DNA of 64,000 nt from Maritalea porphyrae (GCF_027213965.1 NZ_JAPWGX010000003.1:1-64000), one strand, 5' to 3'; positions 25,224 through 34,049 are shown, numbered from the stretch's first letter. Translations and numbers: made by a program. Notes: generated by a model from the sequence alone, not told the origin.

Positions 25224-26995
25224 TGGCAACTGAGCAGTTTTTACACAAGATTGAAACGATCAAATCAAGCGCATTGCCTGCCATGGGCGTCTTATTTGAA
25301 CAAAGCGCTCAGATAGCCGATGGCTTGCGCGTAGGCCGCACTGCGGCAATGGATGCTTGGGATGTAAGCTCTGAGTTGGAGTTTAAACAGGCGTGTATGA
25401 AGCAAAACAAAATCACCTATCACGCCCATATTGGCATGGGCAGCTGGCAGTTGACAGAGGACGCTCTCGGCTTTGTTGATCGTGAATTGAAATCAAGGGG
25501 ATTTGCTGTTCATCGAGCGGGACTTTGTCTTGATCGTCGCATGGCTTTACCTGAGAAGCTGCGCCTTGGTGCGGCCGCTGAAACGGGCCCAATGTTGGAA
25601 AGCCAAGCAGATTGGCAACGGATTGGTCAGAATACGCCTATCCAGCCCCACATGGGCGATTTCATGATCGGCTTTCCCTCGTCAGTCACGAATAGTGTTT
25701 TAGCGCTACGGGCAGGGGTGACGACAATTGGCAACCTGTCTCAATATTTTGCGCATCAGGCACCCGGTTGGCATGACCATATTCACACAGCCGTTGAAAC
25801 GACGAAAGCCATTGCACTGTTGGGGCGTTTTCGGGATCAAGGTGTTGCCTTGCATTCCTACTTAGAAGACGGATATGGCGCGTTGTTTTTTGACTGCGCT
25901 ACGATCGCCGGTTGGGCGATGCTTGAGCATTACATCGTTGAAGAACTGCTTGGCGCGAAGCTATCCCATTGTATCGGCGGTCTAACATCAGACCCCATCA
26001 AGCGGGCAGGTTGGGTATTTGCGCTTGATAAAATTCACAAGGGCAAATGCGTTGGCTCAATGTTTTATGGTGACACAATTTCGTTCACGCAGGATTTTGA
26101 CGAAAATCGCGGCATGATCGCCGAGTACATGCTGTGGGATATTATGGCGCAACTCAAATGCCCAACGGGTCATGCTGTGTTGCCCCTACCTGTCACCGAA
26201 GCGGTGCGAGCGCCATCTGCGCAAGAAATTGTCGAAGCCCAAATTTTGGGGAATCGTGTCGAAAAAACCGCGCGTCATTTGGTCGACAAAGTTGATTTTT
26301 CTGAAGCTGAAGCATTCGCGGATACCATCGTCAAGGAGGGGCGTGGCATATTTGAACGCGCGCTTCATGGCTTCAAAGAGGCTGGTATTGACGTGCGCAA
26401 TCCTTTGCAGATGCTTTATGCCTTAAAGGAAATTGGCCCGGCTTTGTTCGAAGAGATTTTTGGTGCAGGCGCTGAGGACCCGTCACAACCGCGCAACCGT
26501 ATTCCCACGGTGCCAACGGATATTTTTGCGCAGTCAATTGGAACGTACAAACAGCACTTGCCTGCATTTTCCAAGCCAAAGGTGGTCGACCGGATAGCTG
26601 GGAAACGTTTGTTATTGGCATCAAGCGATGTGCACGAACATGCCTTGCTTGTGCTGAATTGGCTGCTGGATAGCGGCGGGGCAAATGTTGTCAATCTTGG
26701 GGCAGAGGTTGACGCGCAAACCATTGTTGCGCGCGCTAAAGAAGACGATGTGGACGCCATTCTGGTGAGCACGCACAATGGAATGGCTCTAGATTTTGGC
26801 AAGACAATCAATGCTGAGATGGCCAAGCAATCGATCAAAAAACCCGTGCTTTTCGGCGGTGTACTAAATCAAAAAATTCAAGACCAGGAATTACCGGTCG
26901 ATGTTTCCAGTGAACTTAGAGCGATTGGCATTCACGCCAATACGTCTTCATTGGAACAGCGGCTGGTCCACTTTTTGCAACTAGAGAAACAATGA
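25220..26995 (+). CDS. Cobalamin-dependent mutase-like protein: MutE-like barrel fused to B12-binding domain
   Basis: 591 residues; the start is ATG 25220 or 25223, overlapping the ProC-like stop. Residues about 60-400 form a TIM-barrel-like part. The order resembles the glutamate mutase epsilon subunit: FPSSVTNSVLALRAGVTTIG, YFAHQAPGWHDHIHTAVE, LHSYLEDGYGALFFD, then CPTGHAVLPLPVTEAVRAPS. Residues about 460-591 form a B12-binding Rossmann domain, with D470-V-H472 of the DxHxxG motif and ILVSTHNGMALDFG in place of the MutS SxL/GQGE loop. The motif Gly is Ala475. In glutamate mutase the barrel and the B12 domain are separate chains (E and S). Carbon-skeleton or amino-group rearrangement is inferred. 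A non-catalytic B12 role is possible. Confidence 0.7.
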   Translation: MMATEQFLHKIETIKSSALPAMGVLFEQSAQIADGLRVGRTAAMDAWDVSSELEFKQACMKQNKITYHAHIGMGSWQLTEDALGFVDRELKSRGFAVHRAGLCLDRRMALPEKLRLGAAAETGPMLESQADWQRIGQNTPIQPHMGDFMIGFPSSVTNSVLALRAGVTTIGNLSQYFAHQAPGWHDHIHTAVETTKAIALLGRFRDQGVALHSYLEDGYGALFFDCATIAGWAMLEHYIVEELLGAKLSHCIGGLTSDPIKRAGWVFALDKIHKGKCVGSMFYGDTISFTQDFDENRGMIAEYMLWDIMAQLKCPTGHAVLPLPVTEAVRAPSAQEIVEAQILGNRVEKTARHLVDKVDFSEAEAFADTIVKEGRGIFERALHGFKEAGIDVRNPLQMLYALKEIGPALFEEIFGAGAEDPSQPRNRIPTVPTDIFAQSIGTYKQHLPAFSKPKVVDRIAGKRLLLASSDVHEHALLVLNWLLDSGGANVVNLGAEVDAQTIVARAKEDDVDAILVSTHNGMALDFGKTINAEMAKQSIKKPVLFGGVLNQKIQDQELPVDVSSELRAIGIHANTSSLEQRLVHFLQLEKQ

Positions 26996-27005
26996 AGGAT
27001 TGCAC

Positions 27006-27455
27006 ATGCTACACTTTGGTTATGGTTCAAATTTACAGATGAGTTTCTTGAAGGAGATACTTCCAAGCGCGAAATATGTGATGAAAGCGTATATTCCTAA
27101 CCACGAAATCCAGTTCAATTTTTTTTCCAAAACCAAGCAAGCTGGCATCAGCAATATCATGCTGGCGCCAGGCAAAGTGGTACATGGGGTGATTTTTGAC
27201 GTGCCCGAAAAAGAGCTGCTGGAATTAGATGTGAAACCTGGTTTCTACATTGGGGATTATGAGCGCCGTACGTTCTTGGCCGTGGGCGAGGACAATAAGC
27301 TTCATTCAACAGAACTCTACCAAGTTATTGACCCTCAAGGCCCGTTCCAGCCTTCAAAAGAATATGTCAAAGGCATGCTTGAGGGCGCCCGCGAAATGGA
27401 CCTGGATCCGACACACCTAAAAACCATCGAGCAGTTCTACGCTGACTCTATTTAA
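27006..27455 (+). CDS. Gamma-glutamylcyclotransferase-fold protein lacking the expected catalytic Glu
   Basis: 149 residues from ATG 27006, with AAGGA at 26995-26999; the TTG at 27000 is too close to that site. FGYGSNL (4-10) is the substrate-binding loop of the GGCT/AIG2 fold, and the order of strands fits. In human GGCT the general base sits in a DEQEG segment. The matching segment here is LDVKPGF (74-80), with Pro where the Glu should be. Classical cyclotransferase activity is therefore doubtful, and binding or a different cyclisation is possible. It is the last gene of the operon, 10 bases after the B12 gene, and is followed by a terminator. Confidence 0.65.
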   Translation: MLHFGYGSNLQMSFLKEILPSAKYVMKAYIPNHEIQFNFFSKTKQAGISNIMLAPGKVVHGVIFDVPEKELLELDVKPGFYIGDYERRTFLAVGEDNKLHSTELYQVIDPQGPFQPSKEYVKGMLEGAREMDLDPTHLKTIEQFYADSI

Positions 27456-27467
27456 GCACCTTTTGGG

Positions 27468-27497
27468 CAGGGGTTCAAAATTGAATCCCTGCTTTTT
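27468..27497. terminator. Convergent terminator between GGCT-fold gene and GntR gene
   Basis: CAGGGGTTCAA and TTGAATCCCTG (27468-27491) form an 11-bp stem with one G-T pair and a 2-base spacer. CTTTTT follows on the plus strand. It covers the last codons of the GntR gene, whose stop is at 27475. Confidence 0.65.
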
Positions 27498-28167
27498 CCT
27501 CGATCATGCGGCTGACGTTATCTGATGAATGTTTGCCACTTGACTGGATATGCTGTTCGAGCAGCTTTTTTGCCAATTTTGTGTCACGTTCCAAAATAGC
27601 ATTCAGGATATTGCCATGATCGTTCTCATTTGATTTCGATCCGGTCACATATCTTAGACTAATTTGATACTTGAGATGCAGAATATCAAACACATTTTGC
27701 AGCGCTCTTTTTTGCAAAGATTGTCCGGAGAGTTCGGCAATTGTGAGGTGGAAGTTCATATCCGCCACCAGCTTCTTGTTCATGAACATACCCTCAAGCG
27801 CGTTCATATATTGCTGATGGGACTCCTTCAGCTTTTCTTCGCCCTGCTTGTCCAGATTTTCGATTGCTCGTTCCAACAAGGAACTCTCCAGAAGCAGTCT
27901 AAAATTGTACAGCTCTTTGATCTCGCTTAGGCTAAGCGGTTCAATGAAATATCCTTTGTTGGGTTCACGTCTTACGATGCCCTGGAATTCAAGGAACTTT
28001 AGCGCTTGGATGAATGGGGTTACACTCATGCCCATTTCTTCAGCAAGCTCTTTAAATGGAACTTTTTGACCTGGCACCAAGTCGTTGTGGAATAGCATCT
28101 GACGAATGCCGACATACGCAGTTTGAGTAAGATCTCCGCTTGCGTTTGGGTTCTTTCTTCTTGGCAT
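27475..28167 (-). CDS. GntR family regulator (FCD subfamily)
   Basis: 230 residues from ATG 28167, where the product begins MPRRKNPNASGDLTQTAY; the open frame extends 37 codons further up without a ribosome site. The winged helix (about 15-75) reads VPFKELAEEMGMSVTPFIQALKFLEFQGIVRREPNKGYFI. The C-terminal FCD domain (about 85-225) has the metal-ligand pattern D-M-N-F-H (about 137-141) and later His residues. It is convergent with the peptide/B12 operon, so it is the most likely local repressor of it. The ligand would be a substrate or intermediate of that pathway, which is an inference. Confidence 0.85.
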   Translation of the reverse strand: MPRRKNPNASGDLTQTAYVGIRQMLFHNDLVPGQKVPFKELAEEMGMSVTPFIQALKFLEFQGIVRREPNKGYFIEPLSLSEIKELYNFRLLLESSLLERAIENLDKQGEEKLKESHQQYMNALEGMFMNKKLVADMNFHLTIAELSGQSLQKRALQNVFDILHLKYQISLRYVTGSKSNENDHGNILNAILERDTKLAKKLLEQHIQSSGKHSSDNVSRMIEEKAGIQF

Positions 28168-28529
28168 CCCGATTGTGCCCTTTCCATAGGTAATCGTCTG
28201 AAGTCTATTTGGTTTTAGCGTTGGCTCGCAGATGGGGAATTGTGTGCTGTGCCCCTTGCTAACGCTTGAGTTGAACAACTTTTGGCGTGTTGTTCACGAA
28301 GGATAACTCCGGTTTTGTTTTGTGGCTTATTTTTGCTCCCCACCGCAATAGATATGTGCAGCTGAAAAGAGCATATGCGCCAATTCACAGACGCACAATA
28401 GCGAGTGATAAAGATTGGTTCTATAGGCCGGTGACGGGCGAATGGTAATCTCAACTGATCGCTTCGCCCTCAGTTTTGTTGCACGAATTCAAGGTGATTG
28501 GGAAAAGCGATATATTGATTTGCATTCCC
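28168..28529. other. Region upstream of the GntR gene and downstream of glpD
   Basis: 362 bases. Open frames here are short, without ribosome sites or recognisable domains. One small palindrome, AGTTG-AA-CAACT at 28269-28280, lies about 100 bases before the GntR start and could be its operator; support is weak. I see no clear terminator for glpD. Confidence 0.4.
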
Positions 28530-30110
28530 TTATTTGGTGATCCGTTCAGCGATATAGGCGTCAATCTGTGCGGCTTCTTGTTTATCAACATGAAGCCCCA
28601 TTTTTGTTCTGCGCCATAAATAGTCTTCGGCGGTCATAACCCATTCGTTGGTAATGACCCAATCGAGTTCGCCAGCATAAATGCCGTGACCAAAATCGGT
28701 GCCAAGGTCCTCTTTTTTTGTTGCATTGCAATAGATTTTTTGGGCGTCAGTTCCGTAGGCGCGCACGAGGCGGTGGGTGGTTTTATGATCCAAGAAGGGG
28801 AGTTGGCTTTGTAATTTTCGGACCAACTCTTCAAATTGATCGTGGGCAAAGTCCCCGCCGGGTAGGGGAACTCGTTTGGTCCACTCTGCACCAATGTTGG
28901 GGAAGAAACTGTCAAATTTCTCAATCGCGGCTTCGGCCAAACGGCGATAGGTGGTGATTTTGCCGCCGAAAATGTTTAAGGCCGGTGCTTCTCCGGTTTC
29001 ATTAAGCTTAAGCACATATTCGCGGGTGGCGGCGGTGCTGGATGAGGCATGGTCGTCATAGAGCGGGCGCACGCCAGAATAGGTCCAAACGATATCATCG
29101 CGCGTTATTGGCTTTTCAAAATACTGCGACGCGAATTTGCATAAATATTCTTGTTCTTCAGGGGTGCATTCGGGTTTTGTATCCACGTCCGCGTGGTCTT
29201 GGTCTGTCGTGCCGATCAGTGTGAAGTCTTGCTCATAAGGAATGGCGAAGATGATGCGACCGTCTTCTCCTTGGAAGAAGTATGCTTTGTCGTGATCAAA
29301 CAGTTTTTTGGTGACAATGTGGGAACCGCGTACCAAGCGGACGCCTTCGTTGGTTTTGATGTGGGCGACATTGCGGATAATGTTTTCGACCCACGGGCCG
29401 CCTGCATTGACCAGCAGCTTTGCTCTAAACTCTTGCTGTTCGCCGGTGATTTGATTTTCTGTGGTTACTGTCCAAATGCCTTTTTCGGATACGGCATCAA
29501 CAACCTTAGTGCGCGTCATGATATTGGCACCACGGTTCTGCGCGTCGCGGGCATTAAGGACAACAAGACGAGAGTCTTCTACCCAACAGTCTGAATATTC
29601 GTAAGCACGTTCGAACTTGTTGTCGATCGGGTCGCCCTCAGGGGCCGTTGTTAGATCGATTGTTTTGGTGCCTGGTAGAATTTTTCGCCCGCCCAAATTG
29701 TCATACATGAATAGACCAAGACGAATGAGCCAGGCGGGGCGTTGCCCTTTCATCCAAGGCATAAACATGGTCAAAAGTTTTGACGTTGGGGTGTCGCTTT
29801 CAAAGCGCATGTCTGGGTGGTACGGCAAAACGAAACGCATGGGCCATGAAATGTGTGGCATTGCGACCAAGAGGTTTTCGCGCTCAATCAGAGCTTCGCG
29901 AACTAAGCGAAACTCAAAATACTCAAGATAACGCAGACCACCGTGAAAAAGTTTGGTGGAAGAGGACGATGTGGCGGATGCCAAATCGTCCATTTCGGCG
30001 AGGGCGACAGATAGACCACGTCCCACTGCGTCGCGCGCAATACCACAGCCATTTATACCGCCGCCAATGATGAATAGGTCATAGGTCATTTCGTTCTGTG
30101 GATTTTTCAT
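28530..30110 (-). CDS. glpD: Glycerol-3-phosphate dehydrogenase, FAD-dependent
   Basis: 526 residues. It oxidises sn-glycerol-3-phosphate to dihydroxyacetone phosphate and passes electrons to quinone at the inner membrane. The FAD-binding motif YDLFIIGGGINGCGIARDAVGRG (about 10-32) and the SSSSTKLFHGGLRYLE segment (about 48-63) are diagnostic. FAIPYEQDFTLIGTTDQDH and the GVRPLYDD stretch also match, and the C-terminal helical domain (about 390-520) is present. Its start overlaps the glpR stop by 4 bases, so the two are coupled. It completes the glycerol route started by the importer and GlpK on the other strand. Confidence 0.96.
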   Translation of the reverse strand: MKNPQNEMTYDLFIIGGGINGCGIARDAVGRGLSVALAEMDDLASATSSSSTKLFHGGLRYLEYFEFRLVREALIERENLLVAMPHISWPMRFVLPYHPDMRFESDTPTSKLLTMFMPWMKGQRPAWLIRLGLFMYDNLGGRKILPGTKTIDLTTAPEGDPIDNKFERAYEYSDCWVEDSRLVVLNARDAQNRGANIMTRTKVVDAVSEKGIWTVTTENQITGEQQEFRAKLLVNAGGPWVENIIRNVAHIKTNEGVRLVRGSHIVTKKLFDHDKAYFFQGEDGRIIFAIPYEQDFTLIGTTDQDHADVDTKPECTPEEQEYLCKFASQYFEKPITRDDIVWTYSGVRPLYDDHASSSTAATREYVLKLNETGEAPALNIFGGKITTYRRLAEAAIEKFDSFFPNIGAEWTKRVPLPGGDFAHDQFEELVRKLQSQLPFLDHKTTHRLVRAYGTDAQKIYCNATKKEDLGTDFGHGIYAGELDWVITNEWVMTAEDYLWRRTKMGLHVDKQEAAQIDAYIAERITK

Positions 30111-30877
30111 TTTTGTGTTCCTGCAACTAGAATCTGTGTGCCTGCATCAGCCGCCGCCTTTGCGAAGGCGGATGAGGGTTTACTGTCCATTACGACAAAA
30201 TCGAGCTCGTCGATGGAGGCAATACGAACGGGTGCGTTTATTTCAAATTTGGATTGATCCGCGACCAAAATGCGTGTGCGGGCGTTTTTCAGAATCGCGC
30301 GGGCAACCGCAACTTCACGCGAATCGAAGTCCAAAATCGATCCATCATCGTCAATGGATGAAGCGCCGATTACGGCATAGTCCGCTTTGTAACGCGATAT
30401 GAATTCAACTGCCTCTTCGCCAACGACCGCACCGTCGGTTTGTCGAACCATGCCTCCGACTTGAATAAGCGCGCTCAATTCGGCGCCTTGCATGATGCTG
30501 ACAATATTGATGTTGTTTGTGATAATGCTCAAGTATTTATGGCCCGTGAGCGCGCTGGCGACTTGCTCGGTGGTGGTGCCGATGTTCAGAATAAGCGAAC
30601 TGGCATTTGGAATGAGTTCAGCGGCTTTGCGGCCGATGGCGCTTTTAGCGGCAATATTGTTCATGCGCCGCGCTTCGTAACTCAATGAGGCTGTTGAAGC
30701 GAGGCGACGTGCGCCCCCGTGCATGCGTGTGGCAAGGCCGCGTTGACATAAGGTTGCTAGATCGCGACGAACGGTTTGCTCTGTCACATCAAATGAATCA
30801 GCAAGCGAAATGACGTCCACTTGGCCATTCTGATTGAGCATCTTTATGATTTTTTCGAGCCGCTCTGGCTGCAACAT
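30107..30877 (-). CDS. glpR: DeoR family glycerol regulon repressor
   Basis: 256 residues. The N-terminal helix-turn-helix reads RLEKIIKMLNQNGQVDVISLADSFDVTEQTVRRDLATLCQRG (about 5-46), standard for DeoR. The sensor domain (about 75-250) includes the phosphate-binding pattern LILNIGTTTEQVASAL and VIGASSIDDDGSILDFDSREVAVA. The known effector of GlpR is glycerol-3-phosphate. It is cotranscribed with glpD and divergent from the glycerol importer, with palindromic operator sequences in between. Confidence 0.93.
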   Translation of the reverse strand: MLQPERLEKIIKMLNQNGQVDVISLADSFDVTEQTVRRDLATLCQRGLATRMHGGARRLASTASLSYEARRMNNIAAKSAIGRKAAELIPNASSLILNIGTTTEQVASALTGHKYLSIITNNINIVSIMQGAELSALIQVGGMVRQTDGAVVGEEAVEFISRYKADYAVIGASSIDDDGSILDFDSREVAVARAILKNARTRILVADQSKFEINAPVRIASIDELDFVVMDSKPSSAFAKAAADAGTQILVAGTQK

Positions 30878-30913
30878 GCGGTTTCTCCTTGCGTCAAGCG
30901 AATTGAACTTAGT

Positions 30914-30950
30914 ATGTTCATTTGAACATGTAAATTGAAAATATGAACAT
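30914..30950. promoter_or_regulatory. GlpR operator cluster
   Basis: ATGTTCA-TT-TGAACAT (30914-30929) is a perfect palindrome, and a further TGAACAT half-site follows at 30944-30950. The shape resembles the E. coli GlpR consensus, which also pairs TTC with GAA arms. The cluster lies between divergent glpR and the importer operon, so one repressor could control both. Confidence 0.65.
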
Positions 30951-31016
30951 ACGCGTTAATGCGATGTGGGAAAAATGTAGGAATTACAACGAAAAACCTT
31001 CTACTAAAAAAATAGT

Positions 31017-31046
31017 TTGACAAATATAGTAGTTCGAATGAATATT
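31017..31046 (+). promoter_or_regulatory. Sigma70-like promoter of the glycerol importer operon
   Basis: TTGACA (31017-31022), 18 bases, AATATT (31041-31046), about 45 bases before the glpV start codon. The -35 hexamer is flanked by CTACTA and TAGTAG arms at about 31001-31032. Confidence 0.5.
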
Positions 31047-31090
31047 GTTGCAGCTGGAGGTTTCTGGCTTAAGTTCAATGGGAGGACAAG

Positions 31091-32827
31091 ATGAAGAAGC
31101 ATCTTCTCTGCGCAGCAGCGGTTATAGCCGTTGTCGCAGGTACTGGGTCAGCATTCGCGGGTGCTGACGAAGCTAAAAAATGGATTGACGCTGAATTTCA
31201 GCCGTCAGTTTTGTCAAAATCAGAGCAAATGAGTGAAATGCAATGGTTCATTGATGCTGCCAAGCCTTATTCGGGTTTGGAGATCAATGTGCTGTCCGAA
31301 GGCATTCCAACGCACTCTTATGAGTCAGAAGTTCTGACCAAAGCGTTTGAAGAAATTACCGGAATTAAAGTCAATCACCAGATTTTGGGTGAAGGCGAAG
31401 TGGTGCAGGCGGTTCAAACGCAGATGCAAACAAAGCGTAATCTATATGATGCTTATGTGAACGACAGTGACTTGATTGGCACACACTCACGTTTGCAACT
31501 TGCGTACAACTTGACCGATTTCATGGCGGGCGAAGGCGCGGACGTTACCAACCCAACGCTTGATCTTGCAGATTTCATGGGCACGCAGTTTACCACTGGT
31601 CCTGATGGCGATCTTTATCAGTTGCCAGATCAGCAATTTGCCAACCTTTATTGGTTCCGTAAAGACTGGTTCGATCGTGAAGACATCAAAGCAGCTTTCA
31701 AAAAAGAGTATGGTTATGATCTAGGCGTGCCAGTGAACTGGTCAGCTTATGAAGATATCGCTGAATTCTTTACAACGAAGGTTGTCGATATTGATGGCAC
31801 CACAGTTTATGGACACATGGACTATGGTAAGCGTGCCCCTGACCTTGGTTGGCGGATGACGGATGCCTGGCTTTCAATGGCTGGTGCTGGTTCAAAAGGT
31901 GAGCCAAACGGTGTGCCGATTGATGAATGGGGCATTCGCATGGAAGAGGGTTCTTGTAATCCTGTTGGTGCGTCAGTAACGCGCGGTGGTGCAGCAAACG
32001 GCCCAGCGGCTGTTTATGCGATCCGCAAGTGGGATGAATGGTTGCGAGCTTATGCGCCTCCAGGTGCAGCTGCATTTGATTTCTACCAATCATTGCCAGC
32101 GTTGAGCATTGGTAACGTTGCTCAGCAAATCTTCTGGTACACAGCCTTTACTGCCGACATGGTGAAGCCAAAATCTGAAGGCAATAACACTGTTGATGAT
32201 GCTGGTAACCCGCTATGGCGGATGGCGCCTAGCCCACATGGTCCATATTGGGAAGAGGGTCAAAAAGTTGGCTATCAAGACGTGGGTTCATGGACAATCC
32301 TGAAATCTACACCACTTGATCGCGCAAAAGCGGCTTGGCTCTATGCTCAGTTTGTTGTGTCAAAGACCGTTGACGTGAAGAAGTCTCATGTTGGTTTGAC
32401 TTTCATTCGTGACAGCTCAGTAAACCACGCATCTTTCACCGAACGTGCACCAAAACTTGGTGGTTTGGTCGAATTCTACCGTTCACCTGATCGTGTAGCT
32501 TGGTCTCCAACTGGCATTAACGTGCCAGATTATCCAAAGCTTGCTCAAATCTGGTGGCAGCAAATTGGTGACGTGAATTCTGGTGCCTTTACACCACAAG
32601 AAGCGATGAACCGTTTGGCTGAAGAGATGGACATCACAATGGCCCGCATGCAGGCAGCTGACGAAGCTGCTGGTGTATACGGTGGCTGTGGTCCGCGCTT
32701 GAATGAAGAGCGTGATGCTGAGTGGTGGTTCGCCAACGGTGGTGCGAAGCCAAAACTGGACAACGAAAAGCCGCAAGGCCAAACCGTCAACTATGACGAG
32801 CTCGTTGCCCGCTGGAATTCGCAGTAA
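31091..32827 (+). CDS. glpV: Glycerol ABC transporter substrate-binding protein
   Basis: 578 residues, with GGGAGGA just upstream of the ATG. The signal peptide ends near AFA|GADEA (about 23). The mature protein is long for a family 1 binding protein, as in the rhizobial GlpV group. It has the segment EINVLSEGIPTHSYESEVLTKAFEEITGIKVNHQ and a Trp-rich part (LPDQQFANLYWFRKDWFDR, about 178-196). The binding-protein fold is clear. Glycerol specificity follows from its place with GlpS, GlpT, GlpP, GlpQ and GlpK. Two hairpins separate it from the ATPase genes. Confidence 0.88.
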   Translation: MKKHLLCAAAVIAVVAGTGSAFAGADEAKKWIDAEFQPSVLSKSEQMSEMQWFIDAAKPYSGLEINVLSEGIPTHSYESEVLTKAFEEITGIKVNHQILGEGEVVQAVQTQMQTKRNLYDAYVNDSDLIGTHSRLQLAYNLTDFMAGEGADVTNPTLDLADFMGTQFTTGPDGDLYQLPDQQFANLYWFRKDWFDREDIKAAFKKEYGYDLGVPVNWSAYEDIAEFFTTKVVDIDGTTVYGHMDYGKRAPDLGWRMTDAWLSMAGAGSKGEPNGVPIDEWGIRMEEGSCNPVGASVTRGGAANGPAAVYAIRKWDEWLRAYAPPGAAAFDFYQSLPALSIGNVAQQIFWYTAFTADMVKPKSEGNNTVDDAGNPLWRMAPSPHGPYWEEGQKVGYQDVGSWTILKSTPLDRAKAAWLYAQFVVSKTVDVKKSHVGLTFIRDSSVNHASFTERAPKLGGLVEFYRSPDRVAWSPTGINVPDYPKLAQIWWQQIGDVNSGAFTPQEAMNRLAEEMDITMARMQAADEAAGVYGGCGPRLNEERDAEWWFANGGAKPKLDNEKPQGQTVNYDELVARWNSQ

Positions 32828-32863
32828 GCGAACTCCCTAGTCAGAACTCTTCTGACCTTGTCT

Positions 32864-32925
32864 GCTGGAGCCTAAGGGCTCCAGCTTTCTTTCACAGTTT
32901 TCCCAACCCTTTGGCAAAAGGGTTG
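32864..32925 (+). terminator. Two intercistronic hairpins between glpV and glpS
   Basis: GCTGGAGCC/GGCTCCAGC (32864-32885, 9-bp stem, TAAG loop) is followed by TTTCTTTC. CAACCCTTT/AAAGGGTTG (32904-32925, 9-bp stem) follows. The first looks like a partial terminator. Together they would favour excess binding protein over the membrane subunits. Confidence 0.65.
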
Positions 32926-32975
32926 AAGGCTGCGCGCTGAACTGATTGCGCGGCAGAAATAAGAGTAGGTGTGCA

Positions 32976-34040
32976 ATGGCACTCGAACTTAAAAATGTCA
33001 CTAAGCGGGTAGGGGCGGACCTGCACATCAAGCCGGTAAACCTGGTTCTTGAAACAGGGCATTTCAACGTATTGCTTGGCGAAACAGGTGCAGGCAAAAC
33101 ATCCCTGATTAAATTGATGGCTGGCCTTGATCCAACGGCAAGTGGCCAAATTTTGATGGATGGTGAGGACGTGACGGCGCAAAATACCCAAAAGCGCAAT
33201 ATCTCGTTGGTCCACCAGTTTTTCGTCAATTACCCGCACATGAGTGTTTTTGACAATATCGCTTCACCTTTGCGCGTGGCAGGGATGGCCCAGTCTGAAC
33301 TTGAGGATCGGGTTGCCGAAGCTGCTGAGATCTTGCAGCTAAAACCCATGCTTTTTCGTCGTCCACACGAATTGTCGGGTGGTCAACAACAGCGCTGTGC
33401 GTTGGCACGGGCGATTGCAAAGGAAAGCAAGGCCGTGTTCTTGGATGAACCGCTTGCCAATCTTGATTACAAATTGCGCGAAGAGTTGCGCGACCAATTG
33501 CCAGAGCTTTTTGCGGGGCGGGGCGCTGTGGTGGTGTACGCCACTTCAGAACCTGAAGAGGCTTTGCTGCTTGGCGGTAAAACCGCATTGATGGATGATG
33601 GTTCGGTGGCGCAATTTGGCACCACGGCCGATATTTATCGCCATCCTGAAACGCTGTTGGCAGCTGAGATTTTTTCTGACCCGCCGATTAATGTTGCGCA
33701 GATTGAGAAGCGCGGTGGCACCGCGAAAATGGGGTTCAATATCTCATGGAACCTTATAGGGCATGCCGCAGACCTAAAAGATGGCGAGTATAAGATTGCC
33801 GTGCGGGCAAACCATGTACTGCCTTTTCAAACGGATGAAGCCAGCGTGCCAATTACAGGGCATGTGATGGTTACCGAGTTGAGTGGATCTGAATCTAGCG
33901 CGCATTTTAAAGCGGAAATGGCCAATTGGGTTTCGCTGGCGCGCGGTGTGCACCCTTACCAGGTTGGCGAAGATCATCAATTCTTTATGGATCCATCAAA
34001 GTGCTTTGTGTTCGCGCCTGATGGCACGCTGGTCGGATAG
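32976..34040 (+). CDS. glpS: Glycerol ABC transporter ATPase GlpS, switch His replaced
   Basis: 354 residues from ATG 32976; the TTG at 32946 is less likely. Walker A GETGAGKT (35-42), Q loop H80-Q81-F, signature LSGGQ (133-137) and Walker B VFLDEP (154-159) are intact. The usual switch His of the T-H-D segment is missing: the sequence is YATSEPEEA with Ser at 191. A TOBE-like C-terminal domain follows. Together with GlpT, whose signature is degenerate, this predicts an asymmetric ATPase pair. It is encoded just before GlpT, 9 bases apart. Confidence 0.9.
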   Translation: MALELKNVTKRVGADLHIKPVNLVLETGHFNVLLGETGAGKTSLIKLMAGLDPTASGQILMDGEDVTAQNTQKRNISLVHQFFVNYPHMSVFDNIASPLRVAGMAQSELEDRVAEAAEILQLKPMLFRRPHELSGGQQQRCALARAIAKESKAVFLDEPLANLDYKLREELRDQLPELFAGRGAVVVYATSEPEEALLLGGKTALMDDGSVAQFGTTADIYRHPETLLAAEIFSDPPINVAQIEKRGGTAKMGFNISWNLIGHAADLKDGEYKIAVRANHVLPFQTDEASVPITGHVMVTELSGSESSAHFKAEMANWVSLARGVHPYQVGEDHQFFMDPSKCFVFAPDGTLVG

Positions 34041-34049
34041 GAGACAATC

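Noticed and set aside
28168-28454. Short open frames upstream of the GntR gene as separate genes
   Set aside because: No ribosome sites, no domains, biased composition; treated as upstream region.
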